Assembly (NCBI RefSeq): GCF_028829235.1
Contig: NZ_JAIWJY010000008.1
Coordinates: forward strand, 1 to 64,000
DNA length: 64,000 nt
Origin: Tenacibaculum larymnensis
Lineage (GTDB): Bacteria; Bacteroidota; Bacteroidia; Flavobacteriales; Flavobacteriaceae
Direction: 5' to 3'
Numbering within the stretch: position 1 is the first letter of the stretch; each line of letters opens with the position of its first letter. The translations under genes were made by a program, and so were the position numbers. The notes beneath the pieces were generated by a model. That model was not told where the DNA came from. It made no database searches and saw nothing but the letters and a program-made list of their open reading frames with translations. Positions 46,075 through 53,935 of the stretch are shown here, piece by piece.

Positions 46075-47116
46075 AAATTTTCATAAAAGTTTTCAGTTAA
46101 ATGGAATATCTTTTTCATCGGAAGATGAATTATTAACTTTTTCGAAGACTATAAACGATTCTATATATCAATTTTTATCAGATTGGTTTAATACTAATGA
46201 TTTTGTAATTGTGCAAACTTCAGGCTCCACAGGAAAACCTAAACCAATTTCGTTAAAAAAAGAGTTTATGATAAACTCAGCAAAAGCTACAGGAGCTTTT
46301 TTTAACTTAGAAAAAAATACTACAGCTTTACTGTGTTTGTCAACTGATTATATAGCAGGAAAAATGATGCTAGTGCGTGCACTGACCTTAGGGTGGAGTA
46401 TTGATGTGGTCGCTCCAACTTCTAAAGTTGAAATTGTAAAAAATTATGATTTTTCCGCGATGGTACCTTTACAGTTAAGAAGTTCTTTGGAGAGCATTCA
46501 TAAAATAAAGAAACTTATTGTTGGTGGAGGAGTCGTAGCAAATGATTTAATTAAAATTATCGAAGATAAATCGACTGAAATTTTTGCTACATATGGAATG
46601 ACAGAAACAATTACGCATATTGCTGTTAAAAAGCTAAACAATGTCATTTCGAACGATAGCGAGAAATCCCACTACAAGGCACTTCCTAATGTACAATTAT
46701 CTCAAGACAATCGAAATTGTTTAATTATTGATGCGTCTAAGGTTTCTGAAGAAAAAGTTGTAACAAATGATGTAGTTCGCTTGATTTCAAAAACAGAATT
46801 TGAATGGTTAGGACGCTATGACAACGTAATTAATTCTGGAGGAGTTAAGCTACATCCAGAGAAAATAGAAGAGAAGCTATCCAAAGTTATTCCGAATCGT
46901 TTTTTTGTTACTGGTATTCCTGATCAAAAACTAGGAGAAAAGTTAATTTTGCTAGTAGAAGGAGAAATAAATAATGTCATTTCGAACGAAGTGAGAAATC
47001 TATTGGGGCTTACCAAGTATGAAATTCCGAAAGAAATTTATTTTGTGGATAAATTCATAGAAACTGAAACAAAAAAAATCCAACGTAAAAAGACGTTGGA
47101 TTTAGTGGAATTATAG
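46064..47116 (+). CDS. menE: AMP-binding o-succinylbenzoate-CoA ligase-like protein
   Basis: The 350-residue protein has the P-loop VQTSGSTGKPKPISLKK, the A5 motif FATYGMTETITH, the A7 region WLGRYDNVINSGGVKLHPEK, and a terminal lysine region KKIQRKKTL. It is short, as MenE often is in this phylum. MenE activates o-succinylbenzoate with CoA. An in-frame TAA lies 13 codons upstream and the first usable start is GTG 46064, inside a dispersed repeat. Two more copies are translated inside the gene as NNVISNDSEKS and NNVISNEVRNLL. Confidence 0.88.
   Translation: MKDLNFHKSFQLNGISFSSEDELLTFSKTINDSIYQFLSDWFNTNDFVIVQTSGSTGKPKPISLKKEFMINSAKATGAFFNLEKNTTALLCLSTDYIAGKMMLVRALTLGWSIDVVAPTSKVEIVKNYDFSAMVPLQLRSSLESIHKIKKLIVGGGVVANDLIKIIEDKSTEIFATYGMTETITHIAVKKLNNVISNDSEKSHYKALPNVQLSQDNRNCLIIDASKVSEEKVVTNDVVRLISKTEFEWLGRYDNVINSGGVKLHPEKIEEKLSKVIPNRFFVTGIPDQKLGEKLILLVEGEINNVISNEVRNLLGLTKYEIPKEIYFVDKFIETETKKIQRKKTLDLVEL
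46642..46670. repeat. Dispersed repeat copy B, inside menE
   Basis: TGTCATTTCGAACGATAGCG plus AGAAATCCC, with imperfect inverted ends ATTTC/GAAAT. It is translated in frame as a loop before KALPN. Confidence 0.75.
46975..47001. repeat. Dispersed repeat copy C, inside menE
   Basis: TGTCATTTCGAACGAAGTGA plus GAAATCT. It shares its first 15 bases with copy B and is translated as VISNEVRNL between the VEGE and TKYEIPKE motifs. Confidence 0.78.
47067..47103 (-). terminator. Terminator of the zinc-ribbon gene, lying inside the menE coding end
   Basis: A perfect 11-bp stem AAATCCAACGT/ACGTTGGATTT with a 6-nt loop gives a T run on the minus strand. It encodes part of the last Lys-rich residues of menE on the plus strand. 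Confidence 0.8.
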
Positions 47117-47120
47117 TTTT

Positions 47121-47723
47121 TTACCTATCAACATCTAAAAACTTTTTGTCATCAAAAGCTTTTTTATAATCAGTTAAACTCATTCCGAATCGTTCGGCGT
47201 TATAGTTTTTCTCTTTATCTATCTTATAAAGTTTACTTTTTCTGCTTATTTCCATAGAGTTGGCTACAAAGAAAATAGAATCGGCGGTAACGTTTGTTAC
47301 TTTTACGGTAGAGTAGGCTTTGTCGGATGACTTGTACTCAATAATATCATTAACTTCGGGAGAATTAATATAGGTAACAACATCCTTATCGTGTTGTTGT
47401 GCAGAGTAAATTCCGAAGAGAATTATAGCTCCCATTAATAAAGAACCTATCCAATGTGTGAATGGAGTTTTTGCATTTCGTTTTACATTGTCATGAGCTA
47501 GTTTTAATTGTTCGCTCATGTTTTTACGTTCGTAAGTAGCTTTGCAATGGTTACATTCAGACACTCCTTTTTTACCTATAGGAAAAATAGGTATCCAATA
47601 AATGTAAAAGTATTTACCAAAAATACTAATAGTGTGAGTGTTTTGTTGTTCACAGTGATTACATTTTACACCACTAACTTTTTCGCTGTGTAAATGCGCT
47701 CCTTTTGTTCCGTAGAAAATCAT
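47121..47723 (-). CDS. Zinc-ribbon membrane protein of unknown function
   Basis: I start this 200-residue protein at ATG 47723 (MIFYGTKGAHLHSE); the longer frame adds an unlikely tail. Two knuckles, CNHC (~20) and CNHC (~55), form a zinc ribbon around a short hydrophobic IYWIPIFPIG segment. A membrane helix lies at ~88-108 (HWIGSLLMGAIILFGIYS), followed by a small C-terminal domain (~115-200) with beta character. Similar zinc-ribbon/membrane proteins are common in flavobacteria, with no known function. Confidence 0.75.
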   Translation of the reverse strand: MIFYGTKGAHLHSEKVSGVKCNHCEQQNTHTISIFGKYFYIYWIPIFPIGKKGVSECNHCKATYERKNMSEQLKLAHDNVKRNAKTPFTHWIGSLLMGAIILFGIYSAQQHDKDVVTYINSPEVNDIIEYKSSDKAYSTVKVTNVTADSIFFVANSMEISRKSKLYKIDKEKNYNAERFGMSLTDYKKAFDDKKFLDVDR

Positions 47724-47756
47724 AATAGTGAGAAGTTTGGTTTGGATAAATATATA

Positions 47757-47789
47757 AAAAAAATCCAACGATTATTTTCGTTGGATTTT
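47757..47789 (-). terminator. Terminator after yebC
   Basis: AAATCCAACG/CGTTGGATTT with an 8-nt loop and a minus-strand T run. The stem is the same 10-mer as in the next downstream terminator. Confidence 0.85.
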
Positions 47790-47813
47790 GAAGTTTTATA
47801 AAGAAATAGAAAA

Positions 47814-48536
47814 TTATTCTTCCATAGAGTGATAGACATTATTCACATCATCATCCTCTTCCAATCTTTCTAAAAGTTTGTTTACTTCTTCTTTTTGTTC
47901 GTCAGAAATGGCAGTAGTAGTTGTAGGTATACGTTCAAATTCAGAAGAAAGAATTTCAATATTATTTTCTTCTAAATATTTTTGAATAGCACCAAATTGT
48001 TCAAACGGAGCATACAGCATTACTGAACTATCTTCTTCGTCAGCAAAAACTTCTTCCACTTCAAAGTCAATCATTTCCATTTCAAACTCTTCTAAATCCA
48101 TACCTAATGAATCTTCTTTTACTTTAAAGTTAACCACATGGTCAAACATAAAAGCAACTGATCCAGAAGTTCCTAAATTTCCGTTACACTTGTTAAAAGC
48201 AGCACGTACATTAGCTACTGTACGGTTATTATTATCAGTAGCAGTTTCTACCAAAACAGCAATACCGTGAGGAGCATATCCTTCAAATAATACTTCTTTA
48301 TAGTTTTCAGTACTTTTATCAGAAGCTTTTTTAATAGCGCGCTCAACATTGTCTTTAGGCATGTTGGCAGCCTTCGCATTTTGAATTACAACACGTAAAC
48401 GAGAGTTTGTTTCGGGGTTTGGACCACCTTCTTTAACTGCCATAACGATATCTTTACCAATACGAGTAAAGGTTTTAGCCATAGCTGACCAACGTTTCAT
48501 CTTTCTTGCTTTCCTAAATTCGAATGCTCTTCCCAT
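47814..48536 (-). CDS. yebC: YebC/PmpR family protein
   Basis: The 240-residue protein has the TACO1/YebC motifs GRAFEFRKARKMKRWSAMAK, NPRLR-like NSRLRVVIQNAKAANMPKDNVERAI, FEGYAPHGIAVLVE, TDNNNRTVANVR and FNKCNGNLGTSGSVAFMF. The first motif is slightly altered from AGHSKW. Members act as transcription regulators or, in newer work, help ribosomes pass difficult motifs. It has a good promoter and a terminator. Confidence 0.94.
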   Translation of the reverse strand: MGRAFEFRKARKMKRWSAMAKTFTRIGKDIVMAVKEGGPNPETNSRLRVVIQNAKAANMPKDNVERAIKKASDKSTENYKEVLFEGYAPHGIAVLVETATDNNNRTVANVRAAFNKCNGNLGTSGSVAFMFDHVVNFKVKEDSLGMDLEEFEMEMIDFEVEEVFADEEDSSVMLYAPFEQFGAIQKYLEENNIEILSSEFERIPTTTTAISDEQKEEVNKLLERLEEDDDVNNVYHSMEE

Positions 48537-48562
48537 GTGTATTCTGTTTTAATTTTGCTTGG

Positions 48563-48593
48563 CAAATGTAACTAATGCTATAAAATATTGCAA
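48563..48593 (-). promoter_or_regulatory. Promoter of yebC: TTG-N20-TACATTTG
   Basis: The minus-strand -7 box at 48563-48570 has TTG at 48591-48593. The -33 box touches the end of the upstream gene. Confidence 0.65.
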
Positions 48594-50585
48594 TTAAAAA
48601 TGTTTTTTGAAAATTACATCACCTGTTTGTTTATCATAAGCTTTCCAAGTTCCACTTTGCTTATCATTTTTATAATGTCCTTTGACTTTTATATTTCCGT
48701 TTTCATAGTAAGATTTATAAGAGCCATCTTTTAAACCATCATCTAAGTCCACCTCAAACTTTAGTTTTCCGTTTTTATAATACTCCTTGTACGATTTAGC
48801 GCTTAAATCTGAAGGATGTATTGGAGGTAGTTTGAAAAATGATGTAGAATTTTGAGTATCTGTTGAGTCTTTATAAGGAGCTAACTCTAGCAGTAACTTT
48901 TCTCTTAACTCTTTATCTTTTTTAATACTTGTTTCAATGTTTTTTGGATCTTCAAAAACGAAAGAAATATTAGTTTCAAAGAGTTCATCAGAAGCAATTA
49001 GTTGCATTCCAATTTGAGAAAAACAAGTTATGTATGGTTTATTCTTTTGGAGTTCACGTCGAGTTTTGCTGTCAACTAAACTTAAAAGATCTTTGTATGA
49101 GTTAGGTGTGTTTACATAAGCAAATACACTAGATTTCTTTTCAAAGTGATAATTAAAATCGTCAAACTTTTCAGAACTTTCAAGTGTGTATCCTATTAAG
49201 TGATTATTAATGATTTCTTTAATAGTATTTGGGCTAGTACTAAAAACAATAAAATCATCAATAATTGTAAAATAAGGTTTTTCCATTTTAGAAAACATGT
49301 TTCCAGCTAACATTTTAAAGAACCCTTTTAGGTCAAAAAAGTTAATTGGATAGCCTCTATAATTAATTTGTTTGTATTTTAAAGGGGTATTTTCTTTAAT
49401 TTTAGAAAGAATAAGCTGAAGGTTTTCTTTAGCGTCATCAATATCATCGGCTTTAATAATAGCAGCGATATCTTTTTTGTTTTTTGAAAGCTCAGTGTTA
49501 AAATGAATTAAAGCTATTTCACTACCAATCCAACTATAAATATTTTCAGACACATTTATATTTAATTTATCCTCAATCATAGCGAGCTGATCAGTATACA
49601 TTTTAAATTCAGCTGGATTTTCTTGTTGAAGCTTTTCTAAATTGCTATTAAATGTTTTAAAATCATCAAAAGCGAAACTAAGATATAAAGAAGTGTTTTT
49701 GGGAGCTATTTTAGCAACACTACGCTTACCAACTCCAGATTTTTGTAATACTTTTAGGTAGGTTTGCGAGTTGCTATCAACATTTGTAAAACCTGTAGCT
49801 TGAACTATAACTCCTTCTATAATTGATATATCTAAACCAGAGTAGAAGAATGCTTCTTTGTTTAAGAAATCTAAATTACTTGAACTGGTAAAACAGTTGA
49901 GATAGTCTTTTAGGTATTTATGTTGTAGGTACATATTAAAAAAGCCATCAGTATCTGTTTTTCTTTTTATTTCTAAAAAGTTGAGATCACGACCAATAAT
50001 AGGATTTAAGTATTGGTCAATTGATTGTTCAACCAAAAGGTGAGTGTAGGAAGCTACGACTTGATTTTTAATAAAGGAAAGATGTAAGGTTTCTCTTGTC
50101 TTCTTATTATAGAGTTCTATAATTTCATGCTCTTTGTATACACGTTTGGTTACCTTATAGTCCTCACCAGCTAAATTACTAATAGCTCTTTTTAAAAAGA
50201 TGAGTTTAGAGAACTTTTGTAAATCAGCAATATATAATAACCCGTATTTTTTTGGGCTATATACATGTACAGAAATAACTAGGTTACGTTCTCCAATAAA
50301 GTCAAAAATTTCCTTTTTTGCTTTAAAAGTTTCATCTAAACTATTGAGACCTTCAGATAGTTTATTGATTTGTTGATTTTTTTGAAGATGTGTCCAAATT
50401 TGACTTGAGCTTATTTCATCCCAAGTATCAATAGGTCTTTCTGTATCAACTATGAAAACAGCATCATCAGGAACTAAGTAAATAGATTTTATATTATCAT
50501 TTTCAGATAAGGTGAAAATATAAACCTGATAGATTACAAAACCAATTACAAGGGCAATAATAGCCCAAAATACCTTCCTCTTCAT
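48594..50585 (-). CDS. Membrane-anchored protein with C-terminal MORN-like repeats
   Basis: The 663-residue protein has one N-terminal membrane helix (~5-26) and a long periplasmic part (~30-590) that I do not recognise. It mixes short strands and helices, with repeated FxYVNTP and FSTSP elements reminiscent of large Bacteroidetes envelope proteins. It ends with two to three MORN-variant units (YKEYYKNGKLKFEVD, YKSYYENGNIKVKGHY, SGTWKAYDKQTGDVIF). It lies 15 bp downstream of the carboxylase gene and is probably co-transcribed with it. Confidence 0.72.
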   Translation of the reverse strand: MKRKVFWAIIALVIGFVIYQVYIFTLSENDNIKSIYLVPDDAVFIVDTERPIDTWDEISSSQIWTHLQKNQQINKLSEGLNSLDETFKAKKEIFDFIGERNLVISVHVYSPKKYGLLYIADLQKFSKLIFLKRAISNLAGEDYKVTKRVYKEHEIIELYNKKTRETLHLSFIKNQVVASYTHLLVEQSIDQYLNPIIGRDLNFLEIKRKTDTDGFFNMYLQHKYLKDYLNCFTSSSNLDFLNKEAFFYSGLDISIIEGVIVQATGFTNVDSNSQTYLKVLQKSGVGKRSVAKIAPKNTSLYLSFAFDDFKTFNSNLEKLQQENPAEFKMYTDQLAMIEDKLNINVSENIYSWIGSEIALIHFNTELSKNKKDIAAIIKADDIDDAKENLQLILSKIKENTPLKYKQINYRGYPINFFDLKGFFKMLAGNMFSKMEKPYFTIIDDFIVFSTSPNTIKEIINNHLIGYTLESSEKFDDFNYHFEKKSSVFAYVNTPNSYKDLLSLVDSKTRRELQKNKPYITCFSQIGMQLIASDELFETNISFVFEDPKNIETSIKKDKELREKLLLELAPYKDSTDTQNSTSFFKLPPIHPSDLSAKSYKEYYKNGKLKFEVDLDDGLKDGSYKSYYENGNIKVKGHYKNDKQSGTWKAYDKQTGDVIFKKHF

Positions 50586-50600
50586 GCTGCTTTCTATGTT

Positions 50601-52244
50601 TTAAACTTGTAACACTCCCAAGTTAAAAGGCTTTTCAATAGGAGCGTGGTCAGCTGCTTCTATTCCCATAGAAATCCAAGTTCTAGTATCTAGAGGGTTA
50701 ATCACAGCATCGGTCCAAATTCTTGCTGCAGCATAATAAGGAGATATTTGATTATCATATCTCGATTTTATTTTGTCAAATAATTCAGCTTCTTTTTCAG
50801 GAGTAATTTCCTCTCCTTTTTTCTTTAAAGCAGCTGTTTCAATTTGTAATAATACTTTAGCAGCAGAGGCTCCACTCATTACAGCTAATTCAGCACTAGG
50901 CCATGCAAAAATAAGGCGTGGATCATAGGCTTTACCACACATGGCATAATTTCCTGCTCCGTAAGAGTTACCAATAACTACCGTAAACTTAGGAACTACA
51001 GAGTTACTTACAGCATTCACCATTTTGGCTCCGTCTTTAATGATTCCACTATGTTCAGATTTACTTCCTACCATAAACCCAGTAACATCTTGTAAGAAAA
51101 CTAACGGAATTTTCTTTTGGTTACAGTTAGCAATAAATCGAGTAGCTTTATCGGCTGAATCGTTATAAATTACACCACCAAATTGCATTTCGCTAGGTTT
51201 CGTTTTAGCACCTTTTGATTTAACAATTTTACGTTGGTTGGCAACAATACCAACAGCCCACCCATCAATACGAGCGTATCCTGTAATAATTGTTTGACCG
51301 TAACCTGCCTTGTATTCTTCAAATTCAGAATTATCTACCAAACGTTTAATGATTTCCATCATATCGTATTGCTCATTGCGAGCTTTTGGTAAAATTCCGA
51401 AAATATCATCTTCGTTTTCTTTTGGAGGAAAAGCTTCTTTACGGTTAAAACCAGCTTTGTCATAATCTCCAATTTTATCCATTAAGTTTTTAATGGTGTC
51501 TAAAGCATCTTTATCGTCTTTTGCTTTGTAATCGGTAACCCCAGATACTTCACAGTGTGTAGTTGCTCCACCCAATGTTTCATTATCAATAGTTTCACCA
51601 ATAGCAGCTTTTACTAAATAACTACCTGCTAAGAAAATACTTCCAGTTTTATCTACGATTAGTGCTTCATCACTCATAATAGGTAAGTAAGCACCACCAG
51701 CAACACAGCTTCCCATAACGGCAGCAATTTGGGTAATTCCCATGCTACTCATTACTGCATTATTTCTAAAAATTCTTCCAAAGTGTTCTTTATCAGGAAA
51801 AATCTCATCCTGCATTGGTAAATAAACCCCAGCAGAATCTACCAAATAGATAATAGGTAGTTTATTTTCAATTGCTATTTCTTGTGCTCTTAAATTCTTT
51901 TTTCCTGTAATAGGGAACCAAGCACCTGCTTTTACTGTAGCATCATTAGCAACAACAATACATTGCTTACCGCTAACATATCCCATTTTAACTACTACAC
52001 CTCCAGAAGGACATCCACCGTGTTCTTGATACATGTCTTCACCTGCAAATGCAGCAATTTCAATAGACTTAGATTTATCGTCTAATAAGTAATCAATACG
52101 TTCACGAGCTGTTAATTTTCCTTTCTCATGATGTTTATCAATACGTTTTTGTCCGCCACCTAATTTTACTTTGGCAAAGCGTCTGCGTAAATCTGATACT
52201 AAAAGTTTATTGTGGTCTTCGTTTTTATTGAAGTTAAGATCCAT
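50601..52244 (-). CDS. Acyl-CoA carboxylase carboxyltransferase beta subunit, methylcrotonyl-type
   Basis: The 547-residue protein carries the carboxyltransferase halves. Motifs are KLTARERIDYLLD, HGGCPSGGVVV, VANDATVKAGAWFPIT, LVDSAGVYLPMQDEIFPD, VMGSCVAGGAYLP and, in the C-terminal half, FLQDVTGFMVGS and GNSYGAGNYAMCGKAYDP. The ATVKAG and MQDEIFPD elements resemble methylcrotonyl-CoA carboxylase beta (leucine breakdown). A geranyl- or propionyl-CoA substrate remains possible. No biotin subunit is nearby. Confidence 0.9.
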   Translation of the reverse strand: MDLNFNKNEDHNKLLVSDLRRRFAKVKLGGGQKRIDKHHEKGKLTARERIDYLLDDKSKSIEIAAFAGEDMYQEHGGCPSGGVVVKMGYVSGKQCIVVANDATVKAGAWFPITGKKNLRAQEIAIENKLPIIYLVDSAGVYLPMQDEIFPDKEHFGRIFRNNAVMSSMGITQIAAVMGSCVAGGAYLPIMSDEALIVDKTGSIFLAGSYLVKAAIGETIDNETLGGATTHCEVSGVTDYKAKDDKDALDTIKNLMDKIGDYDKAGFNRKEAFPPKENEDDIFGILPKARNEQYDMMEIIKRLVDNSEFEEYKAGYGQTIITGYARIDGWAVGIVANQRKIVKSKGAKTKPSEMQFGGVIYNDSADKATRFIANCNQKKIPLVFLQDVTGFMVGSKSEHSGIIKDGAKMVNAVSNSVVPKFTVVIGNSYGAGNYAMCGKAYDPRLIFAWPSAELAVMSGASAAKVLLQIETAALKKKGEEITPEKEAELFDKIKSRYDNQISPYYAAARIWTDAVINPLDTRTWISMGIEAADHAPIEKPFNLGVLQV

Positions 52245-52302
52245 GGTAAGTTATTTGTTTGCGTGTGCTAAAATAAGAAAATCAATGTATAAAACAAGGT
52301 GT

Positions 52303-53811
52303 TTAAGTATATGATTGAATGATGTTTTCAACAGTGTTTTCTATTTCTTTATTTCTAGATTGTTTCATTAAAATATATGGTTCAGCTACACGTTCGTTAC
52401 AATTTTTTACAGCACAAGTTTCGCATGTTACTCCTACTGTTTTTTTAGTAAAAGTATCTTCATCAAAAAAATGAAGTTTTCTTTTTAAGTGTGGAGAAAG
52501 TAACATACCTATACTCACACTACGATTAATTTTTTCTTTAAATGGATCTGCGGTAGCTGCAGAAAGTACTAAGTATTCTTTTTGAGAATTTTCGTACGAT
52601 GATATCTGAATTCCGTAAGCAGATTTTTTTTCTTCAGACACTTCTAAATCCTGAATTGTTTTAATAGCAATCCACCTTCTACAATAATGTTCGTTATTAC
52701 GATTGGCATGGGGAGATTGTTGTTGAGTAATATGTAATTCTTTTGAAAGTCTATGCACTGGAGAACCTTCTTTATGTGTAAAACGTAAGAAGAATAAATT
52801 TTTAATGTTAAAATGTCTTGGTAGGATGTTAGTTAAACGTTGATAGAATGTCTCATCAGAACAGTTATAGCTTCTAATAATTTTGTGTAATTGTATAGGT
52901 TGCCAGGTTTCTAAAGAAAAAAGTTGTGTTAGTTTTTGAATTAAATTGTCTTTTGGAATAATTAAAGCACCCGCAAAGTAAGAAGCAATAAAATTATTTA
53001 ATACTTCATCAAAACTCTCAAATTTAATCCAAGGAAAGGTATATAGTCTATTTTCTATCTGTAAATAATTGTAGGCTATTTCTTTAGCAAAAATAAACGT
53101 TTTTTGTGCTTCGTTTATGTCGTTATATATAAGGAGTGTTTTATTCTTTGGAATATAGATGTTTCTGAGTTCAGATAGTTTTTGATGCTTAGATAGTTCT
53201 TCACTATCAATAGTATAACTATATTCTTCAATTAAAATTTCTTCTAAGTCTTTTGAAGTAATAGGTTTATTAGGATTTATTTGATATGCTTTAATAAAGT
53301 CAGTAACCTTCGTTTCAATATTCTCAAAATAGTTATTATGTGCCTCTTGGTACGAACGTAATGCAGCAAGAAAAAAGCTCTCTCTTGTTAAATTGTAGTT
53401 TTGAGAAATCTTAATAATTGTACTTATAAATGCATTAACCTTGGCAGGAGCATTGGCAATGATGTCAATTAGGTTATTTTCTTTAATACCAAATAGGTCT
53501 AAGGGAATTTCTTTTAAAATTTTCGATTGTAAAATTTCACCAATAGGTGCTAAGTTTTTATCTAACTTTAGGGAAACTAAATGGTCATAAGGTACTTCTA
53601 GCTTCTCGGAAAGAATAACAATTTTATCAGTTTTGGGGTACTTTTTTCCTTTCTCAATTTCGTTTAAATACGATTTTGATAATCCTGTTAATTTGGCTAA
53701 TCCAAAGAGTGATAGGTTTTTATCTGTGCGTATTTGTTTAAGCTTTAATCCGAAAACTAATCTGATATATTCTTCTTCCAAGGTGTTTTTATTAAAAGAT
53801 TCGTAATTCAA
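52303..53811 (-). CDS. XRE regulator with IrrE-like and short-chain fatty acid (RamB/ScfR) domains
   Basis: The protein (502 residues from TTG 53811, 492 from an in-frame TTG at 53781) has an HTH (~17-72; FGLAKLTGLSKSYLNEIEKG), a degenerate IrrE/ImmA-like middle (~215-300) without HExxH, and a C-terminal domain (~385-490) with CETCAVKNCNERVAEP. This architecture is shared with RamB/ScfR-type regulators of acetate and propionate metabolism. It is divergent from aceB. The -7 box overlaps the upper TTG, so the lower start is plausible. Confidence 0.87.
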   Translation of the reverse strand: MNYESFNKNTLEEEYIRLVFGLKLKQIRTDKNLSLFGLAKLTGLSKSYLNEIEKGKKYPKTDKIVILSEKLEVPYDHLVSLKLDKNLAPIGEILQSKILKEIPLDLFGIKENNLIDIIANAPAKVNAFISTIIKISQNYNLTRESFFLAALRSYQEAHNNYFENIETKVTDFIKAYQINPNKPITSKDLEEILIEEYSYTIDSEELSKHQKLSELRNIYIPKNKTLLIYNDINEAQKTFIFAKEIAYNYLQIENRLYTFPWIKFESFDEVLNNFIASYFAGALIIPKDNLIQKLTQLFSLETWQPIQLHKIIRSYNCSDETFYQRLTNILPRHFNIKNLFFLRFTHKEGSPVHRLSKELHITQQQSPHANRNNEHYCRRWIAIKTIQDLEVSEEKKSAYGIQISSYENSQKEYLVLSAATADPFKEKINRSVSIGMLLSPHLKRKLHFFDEDTFTKKTVGVTCETCAVKNCNERVAEPYILMKQSRNKEIENTVENIIQSYT

Positions 53812-53816
53812 AGGTA
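53809..53816 (-). promoter_or_regulatory. -7 box TACCTTTG for the RamB-like regulator
   Basis: Minus-strand match to TAnnTTTG. It overlaps one candidate start codon, and a TTAGCGAA site lies in its spacer region. Confidence 0.5.
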
Positions 53817-53822
53817 TAAAAA

Positions 53823-53874
53823 TTAGCGAATTAATAAAAATTAGTAAATTATTTGTTTTTAGCGAACGTTCGCT
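53823..53874. promoter_or_regulatory. Operator array: three 18-bp-phased TTAGCGAA-type sites and a 14-bp palindrome
   Basis: TTAGCGAA (53823), TTAGTAAA (53841) and TTAGCGAA (53859) are exactly 18 bp apart. The last merges into the perfect palindrome AGCGAACGTTCGCT (53861-53874). The array lies between the regulator gene and the likely aceB promoter, which suits autoregulation plus control of aceB. Confidence 0.7.
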
Positions 53875-53876
53875 TT

Positions 53877-53904
53877 TTTGTTTGGGTTCTTTTTTTTAAT
53901 ATTG
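53877..53904 (+). promoter_or_regulatory. Probable aceB promoter: TTTG-N16-TAATATTG
   Basis: The -33 TTTG and a -7 box one base off consensus lie directly after the palindrome. The ATG is 31 bp further on. Confidence 0.45.
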
Positions 53905-53935
53905 AACTGTCAATCAATAAGAAAAATAAATAGAT

